Shown here in pieces: positions 26,280 through 36,534 of a stretch of 40,566 bases of DNA. Position 1 is the stretch's first letter, and each line of letters opens with the position of its first letter. Source of the stretch: an uncultured bacterium (lineage in GTDB: Bacteria; Planctomycetota; Brocadiia; Brocadiales; Scalinduaceae); the NCBI GenBank assembly GCA_913055705.1, contig CAJXKT010000006.1, positions 1 to 40,566 on the forward strand, read 5' to 3'. A program made the translations under genes and the position numbers. The notes under the pieces were generated by a model. It made no database searches, was not told the origin of the DNA, and saw nothing but the letters and a program-made list of their open reading frames with translations.

Positions 26280-27923
26280 TTAGTACATATCTCCATATCC
26301 ACCATAACCTCCTCCACCTGCTGGCATAGCCGGTGCCTTTTTCTTTTCGGGTACTTTTCCTATCATAGCGTCAGTGGTTAACAGAAGCGTTGCAATGCTT
26401 GAGGCATTTTGAATTGCAGACCTTACTACTTTAGTCGGATCTACAATTCCCTGCTTAACCATATCACAATATTTAGATTTGCTTGCGTCATAACCCTCAT
26501 TTCCCTCGGCATTGGCTACCCTTTCTACAACGATTGGTGCATTTTCACCTGCATTCTCAACAATTTGACTTAGAGGTGCAGATAGCGCTCTACGTATAAT
26601 ATCAACCCCTGTTGATTCATCTCCCTTTAGTTTCAACGTTTTCAGTTTACCAATTGCACGCATAAAGGCCACTCCTCCACCAGGCAGAATGCCCTCTTCA
26701 ACAGCCGCTCTGGTAGCGTGCAAGGCATCTTCCACTCTGGCTTTCTTCTCCTTCATTTCACTCTCAGTAGCTGCGCCAACATTAATAAGCGCTACACCAC
26801 CAGTCAATTTTGCAAGTCTTTCTTCCAGTTTTTCTATATCGTAATCTGAGGTAGTACTCTGTATTTCTGCTCGTATTTGTGCTATTCTTCCCTGTATATC
26901 TTTGCTACTGCCGGCGCCCTCTATAATAGTAGTATTTTCTTTATCGATTTCAATCTTCTTCGCCCTTCCGAGGTCTTTGAGTTCTACTCCCTCCATATTT
27001 ATGCCCAGGTCTTCAAAGATAGCCTGTCCACCGGTAAGTATCGCAATATCCTGCAACATTGCCTTTCTTCTATCGCCAAAACCAGGTGCCTTCGCCGCCG
27101 CACATTTTAGTGTTCCGCGAAGTTTGTTGACTACCAGGAGGGTTAATGCTTCGCCTTCAATATCTTCCGCGATTATTAATAGAGGTTTGCCACTTTGTGC
27201 AACCTTTTCTAAAATAGGCAAAATATTCTTTGCTGAAGAAATCTTCTTTTCGTGAATAAGTATATAAGGGTCTTCCAGGATCACTTGCATCTTTGAAGGG
27301 TCGGTTACGAAATAAGGGGAAAGATATCCTTTATCAAACTGTAAGCCCTCAATCCATGTTGATTCGGTCTGTAAACTCTTGCCCTCTTCAACCGTAATAA
27401 CACCGTCCTTACCTACTTTTTCCATCGCATCGGCAATGATCTTGCCTATCTCGGTGTCTTGATTTGAAGATACAGTGCCAATCTGCTCTATCTCTTTTCT
27501 GCCTTTTACAGGAATACTCATCGCTTTCAAAGTCTCCACCACCTTATCAACGGCTTTTTCGATACCTCGTTTGAGTGCCATTGCATCTGCACCTGCGACT
27601 ACGTTTTTCAATCCCTCTAGAAATATGGCTTCTGCAAGTACTGTCGCGGTAGTAGTACCATCTCCGGCAACATCACTCGTCTTTGAAGCTACAGACTTTA
27701 CCATTTGCGCACCAATATTTTCTATATGATCTTCGAGTTCTATTTCTTTTGCTACTGTTACACCGTCTTTCGTAATTGTGGGCGACCCAAAACTTTTTTG
27801 CAGTATTACGTTTCTTCCTCTTGGACCCAGGGTTATTTTGACAGCAGAAGCGAGTTGATCAATACCCTTCTTCAAAGCGTCAAATGCGTCCTGGTCAAAA
27901 ACAATCTTTTTCTTTTCGGCCAT
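26280..27923 (-). CDS. groEL: 60 kDa chaperonin GroEL
   Basis: [65 protein letters not shown]-terminal [12 protein letters not shown] tail. Confidence 0.98.
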   Translation of the reverse strand: MAEKKKIVFDQDAFDALKKGIDQLASAVKITLGPRGRNVILQKSFGSPTITKDGVTVAKEIELEDHIENIGAQMVKSVASKTSDVAGDGTTTATVLAEAIFLEGLKNVVAGADAMALKRGIEKAVDKVVETLKAMSIPVKGRKEIEQIGTVSSNQDTEIGKIIADAMEKVGKDGVITVEEGKSLQTESTWIEGLQFDKGYLSPYFVTDPSKMQVILEDPYILIHEKKISSAKNILPILEKVAQSGKPLLIIAEDIEGEALTLLVVNKLRGTLKCAAAKAPGFGDRRKAMLQDIAILTGGQAIFEDLGINMEGVELKDLGRAKKIEIDKENTTIIEGAGSSKDIQGRIAQIRAEIQSTTSDYDIEKLEERLAKLTGGVALINVGAATESEMKEKKARVEDALHATRAAVEEGILPGGGVAFMRAIGKLKTLKLKGDESTGVDIIRRALSAPLSQIVENAGENAPIVVERVANAEGNEGYDASKSKYCDMVKQGIVDPTKVVRSAIQNASSIATLLLTTDAMIGKVPEKKKAPAMPAGGGGYGGYGDMY

Positions 27924-28300
27924 ATTTCAAAACCTCCCTTTTTCGGCTGTGCTACAGTTAAAATAAGTTTTTATATTTTTAGTTGAATGTAAGTAGTATA
28001 GCAAAAAAAATGCCTGATGTGATATTCTTATTTAATATCTGGGCTTTTGCCTTTGATTTCTTCCTAAAACGTATGCTGTCAACAGATCATAATACTTTTG
28101 GTTTAGTAAAATCAGGAAATACTTTTTTGTGCTAAAGGAGTGAGATTTAGTCGTACTGCCGAATTGGCAGGTGTCCTTTATTATGCAAACTTAGGAGGAT
28201 GTCATACTGGCAGTTGACGGTAAAAGAGGGTTTTTAGATGTGAAAACTAATCATAAATATATATTAGTAAAGAACTTAAGTGTCTTCTGAGATATAATAT

Positions 28301-28383
28301 GCCGAAGCGGGGATTCGAACCCCGACATCCTTGCGGACACTAGGTCCTGAACCTAGCGCGTCTGCCAATTCCGCCACTTCGGC
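28301..28383 (-). tRNA. tRNA-Leu (anticodon CAG)
   Basis: Minus strand GCCGAAGTGGCGGAATTGGCAGACGCGCTAGGTTCAGGACCTAGTGTCCGCAAGGATGTCGGGGTTCGAATCCCCGCTTCGGC: acceptor stem, anticodon loop TTCAGGA, long variable arm, T-arm GGTTCGAATCC. CCA is not encoded. Confidence 0.96.
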
Positions 28384-28453
28384 TATAAGTGTAATAACAC
28401 TTGAAACTTGATGGTATATTTGTTAATATAAATGACTATAACGGTTTGTCAAC

Positions 28454-28894
28454 ATGGAAATTGTTTCAACTAACAAAAAGGCTCGCTTTAATTATGAAAT
28501 TATTGAGAAAATCGAAGCGGGGATTGCTTTAAAAGGTACTGAAGTAAAATCAATTCGTAATAGAAATGTAAGTATAGGTGAAAGTTATGCACAAATAAAG
28601 GACGACGAGGTTTTTCTTCACAATTTACACATAAGTCCATACGAACAGGGAAATCGGGAGAACCATGATCCTATACGTGTAAGAAAGTTACTTCTTCATA
28701 AGCGTGAAATTAAGAAATTAGTCGCAAGAACCCAACAAAAAGGCCTTTCTTTAGTTCCTCTCTCAATTTATTTGAGGAAAGGGAAGGTAAAGGTTGAATT
28801 AGCTGTCGGTCGCGGTAAACGGTTAGTAGATAAAAGAGAAGCCATAAAGAAAAAGACTATTGAACGTGAGATTGAACGTATCGTTAAAAGATAA
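28454..28894 (+). CDS. smpB: SsrA-binding protein
   Basis: NKKARFNYEIIEKIEAGIALKGTEVKSIRNRNVSIGESYAQI, FLHNLHISPYEQGN, RKLLLHKREIKKL, GKRLVDKREAIKKK. Confidence 0.97.
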   Translation: MEIVSTNKKARFNYEIIEKIEAGIALKGTEVKSIRNRNVSIGESYAQIKDDEVFLHNLHISPYEQGNRENHDPIRVRKLLLHKREIKKLVARTQQKGLSLVPLSIYLRKGKVKVELAVGRGKRLVDKREAIKKKTIEREIERIVKR

Positions 28895-28914
28895 AAAGGG
28901 TTATGTGAACTAGA

Positions 28915-29268
28915 GGGGGCGAAAGGTATCGACCGGGTAACTGGATGCAAAAGTTGCACTCTGAGGTGGTCAGGCGGCCTCATAAAAAACCTGACAAAAA
29001 CTTAAATGCTGATAATGAACTAGCATTGGCTGCGTAAAACCGGCCGCGTCTTTTCAATTCTTTCCTGCGGGGCTGAATAGGCGAAAAATAGCAGGATAGT
29101 TAAGCCTTCTTGCTCAAAGGATGCTTGGCGAAACTTTAATTTGAGATAGTTGTTTTGAAGGCCTGTCTGTCGGCATTTAAAACGGCGAAATTAAAAGACT
29201 GACTATGTGTGTAGACGCTTTTGCTGAAATACTTTGGGACGCGGGTTCGACTCCCGCCGCCTCCACCA
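28915..29268 (+). ncRNA. ssrA: Transfer-messenger RNA (tmRNA)
   Basis: 5' GGGGGCGAAAGGTATCGAC, 3' GCGGGTTCGACTCCCGCCGCCTCCACCA, with complementary ends. Tag reading frame GCT GAT AAT GAA CTA GCA TTG GCT GCG TAA (ADNELALAA*) at 29008-29037. Directly downstream of smpB. Confidence 0.96.
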
Positions 29269-29309
29269 TTTGAATTTGTTAGAGCTTTATCAAAAGGGTA
29301 TTTAATAAA

Positions 29310-29705
29310 ATGAGCATTGCCAGGATTTTAATAATTGCAGATGCAAGAGAAACTGTTGACGAGCTTAGAGATTTTTTTGAGTTACACGGTTTTGAAACGG
29401 AAGTTGCCCTGAATGCCAAGGTTGCATTTGCAATCCTGGAAGAAAGAAAGATGGATCTGGCAATAATTGGTTTTAAGGTTCAGGATATACCAGGCCTTGA
29501 AGTTTTGGCAGATGTCAGGGGTATAGATCCTGTTATTCCAGCTATTATAATTCATGGAAGTAATTCCAAAAAAATAAAGTCCATGATAATGAAGGCAGGG
29601 GCCCAGGGATACATTCCAAAACCTATCGAATGGGAACCGTTTTTAAATAAAGTAAGAAAAGTACTTGCATCTCGTGTGCGCAAGGCAGTACAAAGCCGCC
29701 TGTAA
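29310..29705 (+). CDS. Stand-alone receiver (CheY-like) domain protein, atypical
   Basis: Receiver fold pattern ARILIIADARETVDELRDFFELHGFETEVA...MDLAIIGFKVQDIPGLEVL...GAQGYIPKPIEWEPFLNKV. Confidence 0.8.
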   Translation: MSIARILIIADARETVDELRDFFELHGFETEVALNAKVAFAILEERKMDLAIIGFKVQDIPGLEVLADVRGIDPVIPAIIIHGSNSKKIKSMIMKAGAQGYIPKPIEWEPFLNKVRKVLASRVRKAVQSRL

Positions 29706-29772
29706 GGGCCTGGATACAGATGGCCTGAAAACGGGATGCGAAAGGCCAGGTTATTTTTGGCCGAACTCTGAG

Positions 29773-31275
29773 ATGAAACTCATTTCCAGAACTAATCAAA
29801 CCAGATATAAAACCTCCTGTTTCTTAATAATTGCCTTCGTATTTTCCTGCATCTTATGTTTAGAGAATACATGGTCTACACCCAAAGAAGGAAAATTAGA
29901 GGAAGGCATAAATGCAATATTACAGAAATATAAGCCAAAAGGCTCCCGTGTTGGTATAAGTATATTTTCCATAAGTAAAAACAAGCCCCTGTACAAAACC
30001 AATTCTAACAAATCTTTTGTTGTTGCTTCCAATATGAAGTTATTTACTACGGCCACCGCTTTGGTCTATCTTGGCGCGGATTTTGAATACAAAACTAAAA
30101 TATTGTATCGTGGAAACATCTCTTCTGATGGTAAGCTGGATGGTGATATTGTCATAAAGGGAAGTGGTGATCCTAATATTTCAGGAAGGTTCTTTGAAGG
30201 TGAAATTACCGCTGTTCCAGCCTATTGGGCTGATGCAGTTAGAAAACAAGGTGTAAAAGTAGTTACGGGAGATATTATTGCTGATGACAGCATCTTTGAT
30301 AGAGAATTTGTTCATGATAGCTGGCCAAAAGACCAGCTTTCTGAGTGGTACTGTGCACCGATTAGTGGCCTCTCATTTAATGATAATTGCATTGATGTTG
30401 TTCTGGAACCCAACAATAAACCTGGAGGTCTTGTCTCCATTCAAATTGAACCTGAAACATCCTACGTTGAGATAATTAATAAATGTAAAACTACGACGTT
30501 GAAATCGAAGCATTCTTATTCGTTTCACAGAAAACCATTTACAAACCGGATTAATATTAAAGGGTTTTTATGGTCAAAGACTGAGCCTCAAAAAGAGTGG
30601 ATCACTATACATAATCCACCTCTATATACGGCGACTGTTTTTAAGGAGATATTAGAACAAAAGAATGTCCGGGTTATGGGGGAGGCGAGGGTTATTAACG
30701 AATCAGATTTAAATGCCGGACACAAACTTCGTAAATTAGCAGTAACGACTTCGAGTTTAACACAAGCTATCAATGTGACGAACAAGCGCAGTCAGGGTTT
30801 TTATGCGGAACAGATACTGAAGACTATTGGGGCGGTCGTTAAGAAGGAAGGGACATTTTCCGGTGGGCTGGACGTAATTAAGGATTTTATTTCAAAATTA
30901 AAAATCTCAGAGGATCAATATCAGCTTGATGATGGCTCCGGTCTGTCGAGAGAAAACAAATTGACTCCGGAATTGATAATAAGAGTGTTGCGCCATATGT
31001 ACGGACACAAAGATGCCGGTATTTTTCTGGAATCACTTCCAATTTCCGGCATAGACGGTACACTGAAGAAACGTTTGAAAGAAGAACCGTATAAATCAAG
31101 AATAAGGGCAAAGACAGGGTATATTCGCGGAACAAGCACGCTTTCCGGATACGTCAAAACATTAAACGAAGAAATAATAGCGTTTTCAATATTAGTAAAC
31201 GAAATAAAAGGCAGTACGTGGCAGGCAAAGCAGCTCCAGGATGCCTTATGCAGACTTCTGGTAAATTATAATTAA
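29773..31275 (+). CDS. D-alanyl-D-alanine carboxypeptidase/endopeptidase (PBP4/DacB, S13 family)
   Basis: FVVASNMKLFTTATALVYLGADF (SxxK-type), IVIKGSGDPNISGRFF, DDGSGLSRENKLTPELIIRVL, RIRAKTGYIRGTSTLSGYV (KTG). Listed ORF starts at 29665 inside the receiver gene; ATG at 29773 (MKLISRTN) precedes a signal-peptide-like segment. Confidence 0.92.
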   Translation: MKLISRTNQTRYKTSCFLIIAFVFSCILCLENTWSTPKEGKLEEGINAILQKYKPKGSRVGISIFSISKNKPLYKTNSNKSFVVASNMKLFTTATALVYLGADFEYKTKILYRGNISSDGKLDGDIVIKGSGDPNISGRFFEGEITAVPAYWADAVRKQGVKVVTGDIIADDSIFDREFVHDSWPKDQLSEWYCAPISGLSFNDNCIDVVLEPNNKPGGLVSIQIEPETSYVEIINKCKTTTLKSKHSYSFHRKPFTNRINIKGFLWSKTEPQKEWITIHNPPLYTATVFKEILEQKNVRVMGEARVINESDLNAGHKLRKLAVTTSSLTQAINVTNKRSQGFYAEQILKTIGAVVKKEGTFSGGLDVIKDFISKLKISEDQYQLDDGSGLSRENKLTPELIIRVLRHMYGHKDAGIFLESLPISGIDGTLKKRLKEEPYKSRIRAKTGYIRGTSTLSGYVKTLNEEIIAFSILVNEIKGSTWQAKQLQDALCRLLVNYN

Positions 31276-31399
31276 AGGATTGTAATTTTATGTTTTTTTT
31301 TATAAAGTGTGGAGTGTTGTTATATAAGCTCTATTAGTAAATAAGATATTGACGTTATTATTAACGACGGGACTTTGTAACCGTTTAAAGATTAATATA

Positions 31400-32008
31400 A
31401 TGCCAAAAAAGATCTATTCCCTGTACTCACATTTCTATGATAGTGTGTTTGGGACGCTATTACATCCCGGGCGTCGTATGGCGAGTGAATTAATGGACAT
31501 ACAACCGGGAGAAAAAATCCTTGAGGTTGGAATTGGAACCGGAATATCTCTGCCTCTTTATCGAAGAGACGCAGAGGTCATTGGTATCGACATAAGCCGG
31601 GACATGATTAAGCAGGCAGGAGAAAAAAAACAACGTCTTGGTTATCACAATGTAAAACTGTGCATAACGGATGCATCAGAGATGGCGTTTAAGAATAATT
31701 ATTTTGATAAAGTAATTGCCTCTCATTCGATCACAGTCATTCCAAAACCTTTCGAAACTCTTAAAGAAATAAAGCGTGTGTGCAAAGAAAATGCCGAGTT
31801 CTTTTTTCTAAACTATGCAGGAATCGATGATAATCTCGTTGCAAAGTTTGAGAAAGCGTTATCTCCCATACGATGCAGGCTGGGTCTGGGGAAAACCATA
31901 GACCTTGAGAAATTATTGAATAGTGCAAATTTTCATATTGATTTCAAAAACAGGATAAATATCTTCAAACTGGTCCAGCTCATAAAGTGTAGAAATAATG
32001 GTGTGTAA
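31400..32008 (+). CDS. Class I SAM-dependent methyltransferase (UbiE/PmtA-like)
   Basis: EKILEVGIGTGISLPLYRRDAEVIGIDISRDMIKQA, VIASHSITVIPKPFETLKEIKRVCK. Start likely MPKKIYSLYSHFYD at 31400. Confidence 0.87.
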   Translation: MPKKIYSLYSHFYDSVFGTLLHPGRRMASELMDIQPGEKILEVGIGTGISLPLYRRDAEVIGIDISRDMIKQAGEKKQRLGYHNVKLCITDASEMAFKNNYFDKVIASHSITVIPKPFETLKEIKRVCKENAEFFFLNYAGIDDNLVAKFEKALSPIRCRLGLGKTIDLEKLLNSANFHIDFKNRINIFKLVQLIKCRNNGV

Positions 32009-32024
32009 TGAAATGGTGAAATGC

Positions 32025-34865
32025 TTACATGCCGCAAACACTCTTTAAATACCTCCCCGTATAAGACTTTTTGATTCGACATATTTTTTCCGGTGGGCCG
32101 GCAGCCACAACCTCTCCTCCTTTTTCACCTCCCTCTGGCCCAAGATCGATTATATAATCTGCTGTCTTGATAACATCAAGGTTATGTTCAATAACTATAA
32201 CCGTGTTTCCCATGTCAGTTAATCTGTGAAGTATCTTCAGGAGGTTTTGTATATCTGCGAAGTGGAGTCCGGTTGTCGGTTCGTCAAGTATGTAGAGTGT
32301 CTTTCCTGTGCTCTGTTTTGCGAGTTCAGTTGACAGCTTTACCCTTTGCGCTTCACCACCGGAAATAGTGGTGCTCGATTGCCCGAGCGTTATGTACCCC
32401 AATCCCACGTTACGTAGTGTCCTCAATATACGTTCTATTCGGGGAATATTCCTGAAAAAATCGTATGCTTCCTCTACGCTCATGTCCAGTGTATCAGAAA
32501 TGGTTTTACCCTTATACCTTATTTCCAGTGTTTCAGGATTGTATCTTTTGCCCCTGCATTGTTCACAAAGAACAAACATATCCGGCAGGAAATTCATGGC
32601 AATTTTCTTTGTACCCTGTCCTTCACATAGTTCACACCGGCCTCCTTTGACGTTAAAACTGTAACGTCCGGATTTGTATCCACGTATTTTAGACTCTTTT
32701 ATCAGGGCAAAAACATTTCTTATATGGCTGAATAGATTCGTATATGTTGCAGGATTGGAACGCGGTGTACGTCCGATCGGGGATTGGTCTATTTCGATAA
32801 CCTTATCGATCCTCTCTATACCTGTTATCCTGCTGTGTTTGCCCGGTTTGGCCCGGCTGCCATAAATTGCTTTCATCAGCGCTCTGTTTAATATCTGGTC
32901 GATCAGTGTGCTCTTGCCTGAACCGGAAACTCCGGTTATACAGCAAAAAACTTTTAAGGGAATCCTGACGTCAATTGACTTAAGGTTGTTTTCACTGGCA
33001 CCTTTTATCAGGATAGAGTTTTTAAGATCTGCCTTTTTCCTCAACCCGGAGACTTCCACCTTAAGTTTATTATTCAGGTATTGAGAGGTTAATGAGCCGT
33101 TATTGGATATAATCTCCGGAACAGTACCCTTTGCTACTACCGTTCCTCCATGTTCACCGGCGCCTGGCCCCAGATCAATTACATAGTCTGCGCTTCGTAT
33201 GGCAGCTTCATCATGTTCAACTACTATCACGGTATTTCCCGAATCCTTCAATTTCTCTAACGTACCTATTAATCTTTTGTTATCTCTCTGATGTAGCCCT
33301 ATTGTTGGTTCATCCAATACGTAGCAGGCGCCAATCAGACCTGTACCCACCTGAGTGGCCAATTGAATTCTCTGCATTTCTCCACCGGAAAGTGTATTGC
33401 TTCTCCTGTTCAGCGTTAAGTAGCATAACCCTATGTCAATCATAAAACTTAATCTTGTTGCGATCTCTTTTAATATCCTTCCGGCAAGAATCTCTCTTTC
33501 GCCCTGGAATTTAAGAGATTTGAAAAAGTCGAAGGCTTTTTCTACAGTCATTGAGGTAATCTCGGCTATCGACTTGTCGCTGACCTTTATTGATAAAGCT
33601 TCCGGCCTTAATCTTGCTCCACTGCACTCCTCACACACATCATAATCCATATATCTTTCAAGCCGTTTTACGACATCGGGACTGTTTGTTTTATCATAAA
33701 CACGCCATAAAGTCGTGATGACACCTTCAAAATGATCCGCATTATTATTTTGTCCCTCACCATATAATAAGATGTTTTTGACTCTTTTGTTAATCTTCTT
33801 GAATGGCACCTTCAGGTCTATACCAAATTTCTCTGAGAACTCATCTATTAGATGACTGTAATGATCTTGTGTGATTGGACTCCAGTTCGACCATGCATGA
33901 ACAGTTCCTTCGCCTAAACTTAACTCTTTATTGGGAATGATCAGTTCCGGATCAAACTCCAGCGTCATACCAAGCCCTTCACATTCTTTGCACGAACCGT
34001 ACGGGCTGTTGAAGGAAAACATTCTGGGTGCAAGTTCTTCGTACCCAATTCCGCAACCCGGGCAGGAATAGTGTTCACTGAAAACCATGTCTTCCCACTT
34101 CCCTTTTTTCTTCCTGGCAACCATCACTACACCTTCACCCAGTTCCAGGCTTGTACGTATTGAATCGTAGAGTCTTTTCTGGATGTCACTCTTGACTATC
34201 AGCCTGTCAACGACAACGTCGATATCATGTATCTTATACCTGCTTAGTTTAATGTCAGTACCTGCGTCAATAATATCTCCATCAACTCTGGCACGTACAA
34301 AACCCTTGCGTCTTATTTTCTGAAAAATCTCTTTATGCTCCCCTTTTTTGCCCTTGATTATAGGTGATAAAATCATAATTTTTTTGCCTTTGGGGATCTG
34401 GCTTACCCTGTGCAAAATCTGTTCTATGGTTTGCCTTGTGATTTTTGTACCGCAATTATGGCAATAGGGGGTGCCTGTTTTTGCAAAAAGGAGGCGCAGG
34501 TAGTCGTATATCTCTGTTGTTGTGGCAACAGTGGAACGCGGCCCTGTATTACTTGTGCGCTGTTCGATGGCAATCGTGGGAGGAAGACCTTCTATGATAT
34601 CAACATCCGGTTTCTGCATCTGGTCGAGGAATTGCCTTGCATATGAGGAAAGGCTTTCTATGTAGCGTCGCTGTCCCTCTGCATAAATAGTATCGAAGGC
34701 CAGAGAAGATTTACCGGAACCGCTCACTCCCGTGATGACCACAAGCCGGTCTCTGGGAATATTGATGTTTATACTTTTGAGGTTATGTTGTCTCGCACCC
34801 TTTATTGATATGTAATTAGTAATTGCTGATTTATCAGGCTTACTTTTTTCTCTTTTTCCTCGCAT
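32025..34865 (-). CDS. uvrA: Excinuclease ABC subunit A
   Basis: GARQHNLKSININIPRDRLVVITGVSGSGKSSLAFDTIYAEGQRRYIESLSSYARQFL, LSGGEMQRIQLATQ, Zn-binding Cys pairs, FCCITGVSGSGKSTLI, YILDEPTTGLHFADIQNLL. Confidence 0.98.
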   Translation of the reverse strand: MRGKREKSKPDKSAITNYISIKGARQHNLKSININIPRDRLVVITGVSGSGKSSLAFDTIYAEGQRRYIESLSSYARQFLDQMQKPDVDIIEGLPPTIAIEQRTSNTGPRSTVATTTEIYDYLRLLFAKTGTPYCHNCGTKITRQTIEQILHRVSQIPKGKKIMILSPIIKGKKGEHKEIFQKIRRKGFVRARVDGDIIDAGTDIKLSRYKIHDIDVVVDRLIVKSDIQKRLYDSIRTSLELGEGVVMVARKKKGKWEDMVFSEHYSCPGCGIGYEELAPRMFSFNSPYGSCKECEGLGMTLEFDPELIIPNKELSLGEGTVHAWSNWSPITQDHYSHLIDEFSEKFGIDLKVPFKKINKRVKNILLYGEGQNNNADHFEGVITTLWRVYDKTNSPDVVKRLERYMDYDVCEECSGARLRPEALSIKVSDKSIAEITSMTVEKAFDFFKSLKFQGEREILAGRILKEIATRLSFMIDIGLCYLTLNRRSNTLSGGEMQRIQLATQVGTGLIGACYVLDEPTIGLHQRDNKRLIGTLEKLKDSGNTVIVVEHDEAAIRSADYVIDLGPGAGEHGGTVVAKGTVPEIISNNGSLTSQYLNNKLKVEVSGLRKKADLKNSILIKGASENNLKSIDVRIPLKVFCCITGVSGSGKSTLIDQILNRALMKAIYGSRAKPGKHSRITGIERIDKVIEIDQSPIGRTPRSNPATYTNLFSHIRNVFALIKESKIRGYKSGRYSFNVKGGRCELCEGQGTKKIAMNFLPDMFVLCEQCRGKRYNPETLEIRYKGKTISDTLDMSVEEAYDFFRNIPRIERILRTLRNVGLGYITLGQSSTTISGGEAQRVKLSTELAKQSTGKTLYILDEPTTGLHFADIQNLLKILHRLTDMGNTVIVIEHNLDVIKTADYIIDLGPEGGEKGGEVVAAGPPEKICRIKKSYTGRYLKSVCGM

Positions 34866-36390
34866 CAGGCATCTTCTTCCAGTCTAGAATCAATCGTGTT
34901 AGTAACCGTACACCAACTCCGGTAGCACCTTTTCTTATGTATGGGGTGTCCTTTTCTACCAGAAAAGTTCCGGCAATATCAAGGTGAACCCATGGGAAGT
35001 CTTCTACAAACTCACCTAAAAAACATGCAGCCGTAATGGTGCCTGCATACCGACCGCCGGTATTCTTAATATCGGCGATGTTGCTCTTTATCAATTCATA
35101 ATATTCCTTCCATAGCGGCAACTCCCATACTCTTTCATGGCTTTTTTCACCGGCGTGTTTAACCCTCTCTTTAAGTTTATCATTATTGCCGAGCATACCA
35201 GATGTAAATGTACCTAATGCGGCGACACATGCACCCGTTAATGTGGCAAGGTCTATTACGGCATCCGGCTTATACCTTTTTGCGTAAGCGATAGCATCCG
35301 CCAGGATCAGGCGTCCTTCGGCGTCCGTGTTTAAAATTTCCACCGTCTTTCCTGACATGCATTTGATAATATCACCGGGTTTCAAGGCGCTGCCACTTGG
35401 CATATTTTCTGTACACGGTACCAGGCCAACAATATGATTGGCTGGCTTCAGGTTGGATATAGCCTTAAAGGCACCCAGAACGGCGGCAGCGCCTGACATA
35501 TCGGCCTTCATCAAGTCCATACCACTTCCCGGTTTTAAGGATATTCCTCCTGAGTCAAATGTTACTCCTTTGCCTATAAGAACGATTGTATCACTGTTTT
35601 TTTTCCTGGTATTATATTCAAGGATGATAAATTTAGGTGGTTGAGAGCTCCCTCTCGATACATTCAAGATACCGCCCATCCCCAGTTTCTTCATATCCGG
35701 GCGTGATAATGTTCTGCATTTAACTCCCGTCTTCCTTGCAATCTCTTTTGCTTTATTTGCAAGGAAGGTTGGCGTCGCATCGCTTCCTGCCATATTCACG
35801 ATATCACGCGTGAAACAAACAGCTTCTGCTACAGTTTGAGTATTTTTTGCTACAGATTTAACCTTCGCCAGGACATCTTTCTTCTGGACAATCAATGTGA
35901 AATTATTAATGGTAGCTTTATCTTTCTTCTTCAATGTCTTATACATAGTGAAATTATACAGCGATAATAGTACACCCTCTACAACTGAACGAGTAGTGTC
36001 TTCTATGGAAATACCTTTGTATTCTGTTTTATATAATAGCATTGAAGGATTTTTAAATTTCTTTCCCTGTATTACCCTGGTTGCAGTACCGGCAGCCTGA
36101 CGAATCTTATCTGATGACAGTCCCGTCGCTTTTCCTAATCCAACAAGCAGGATCCTTTTTGGGATAGACTTCTTATAAGTTGGAATCATTACGGTTTCAT
36201 TTAGCTTGCCGGTAAAATCCTTGTTCTGCAGTGAATTTGATATGAATCCTCCGGATGCTTTATCAAGAGAGCTTAACTCGGAAGGTATTTTTTTTACATT
36301 TTCGAAGAGACTTATTACGATTACGTCTGTAGATTCCTTTTCTGCCGCACCAAATTTTACTGAAATCCTCATTCTCAATCCTCCATGCAA
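34840..36390 (-). CDS. pepA: Leucyl (cytosol) aminopeptidase
   Basis: VLIGKGVTFDSGGISLKPGSGMDLMKADMSGAAAVLG, MSGKTVEILNTDAEGRLILADAIAYAKRY, VHLDIAGTF. Start likely MRISVKFGAA at 36372; 3' end overlaps uvrA start by 26 bp. Confidence 0.96.
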   Translation of the reverse strand: MHGGLRMRISVKFGAAEKESTDVIVISLFENVKKIPSELSSLDKASGGFISNSLQNKDFTGKLNETVMIPTYKKSIPKRILLVGLGKATGLSSDKIRQAAGTATRVIQGKKFKNPSMLLYKTEYKGISIEDTTRSVVEGVLLSLYNFTMYKTLKKKDKATINNFTLIVQKKDVLAKVKSVAKNTQTVAEAVCFTRDIVNMAGSDATPTFLANKAKEIARKTGVKCRTLSRPDMKKLGMGGILNVSRGSSQPPKFIILEYNTRKKNSDTIVLIGKGVTFDSGGISLKPGSGMDLMKADMSGAAAVLGAFKAISNLKPANHIVGLVPCTENMPSGSALKPGDIIKCMSGKTVEILNTDAEGRLILADAIAYAKRYKPDAVIDLATLTGACVAALGTFTSGMLGNNDKLKERVKHAGEKSHERVWELPLWKEYYELIKSNIADIKNTGGRYAGTITAACFLGEFVEDFPWVHLDIAGTFLVEKDTPYIRKGATGVGVRLLTRLILDWKKMPDARKKRKK

Positions 36391-36472
36391 GAAGAATAAA
36401 CAAATAGTTTAATTATGATTCTAGTGCCATATTATACTAATAATGCCTGCAAGACAAGAGAGTCTTTTTCTT

Positions 36473-36501
36473 TTGACAATCATAATTATATACATTAGAA
36501 T
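36473..36501 (+). promoter_or_regulatory. Candidate sigma-70 promoter for PpiC lipoprotein gene
   Basis: TTGACA, 17-nt spacer, TAGAAT, about 34-46 nt upstream of the candidate ATGs. Confidence 0.6.
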
Positions 36502-36534
36502 CGATAAATTATCTATAATTTTTTAAAATCAACA

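Noticed and set aside
28150-28175. ACTGCCGAATTGGCAGGTG resembling the tRNA-Leu D-arm
   Set aside because: The match is about 10 nt and self-complementary (CTGCC/GGCAG), so a chance hairpin is likelier than a tRNA fragment.
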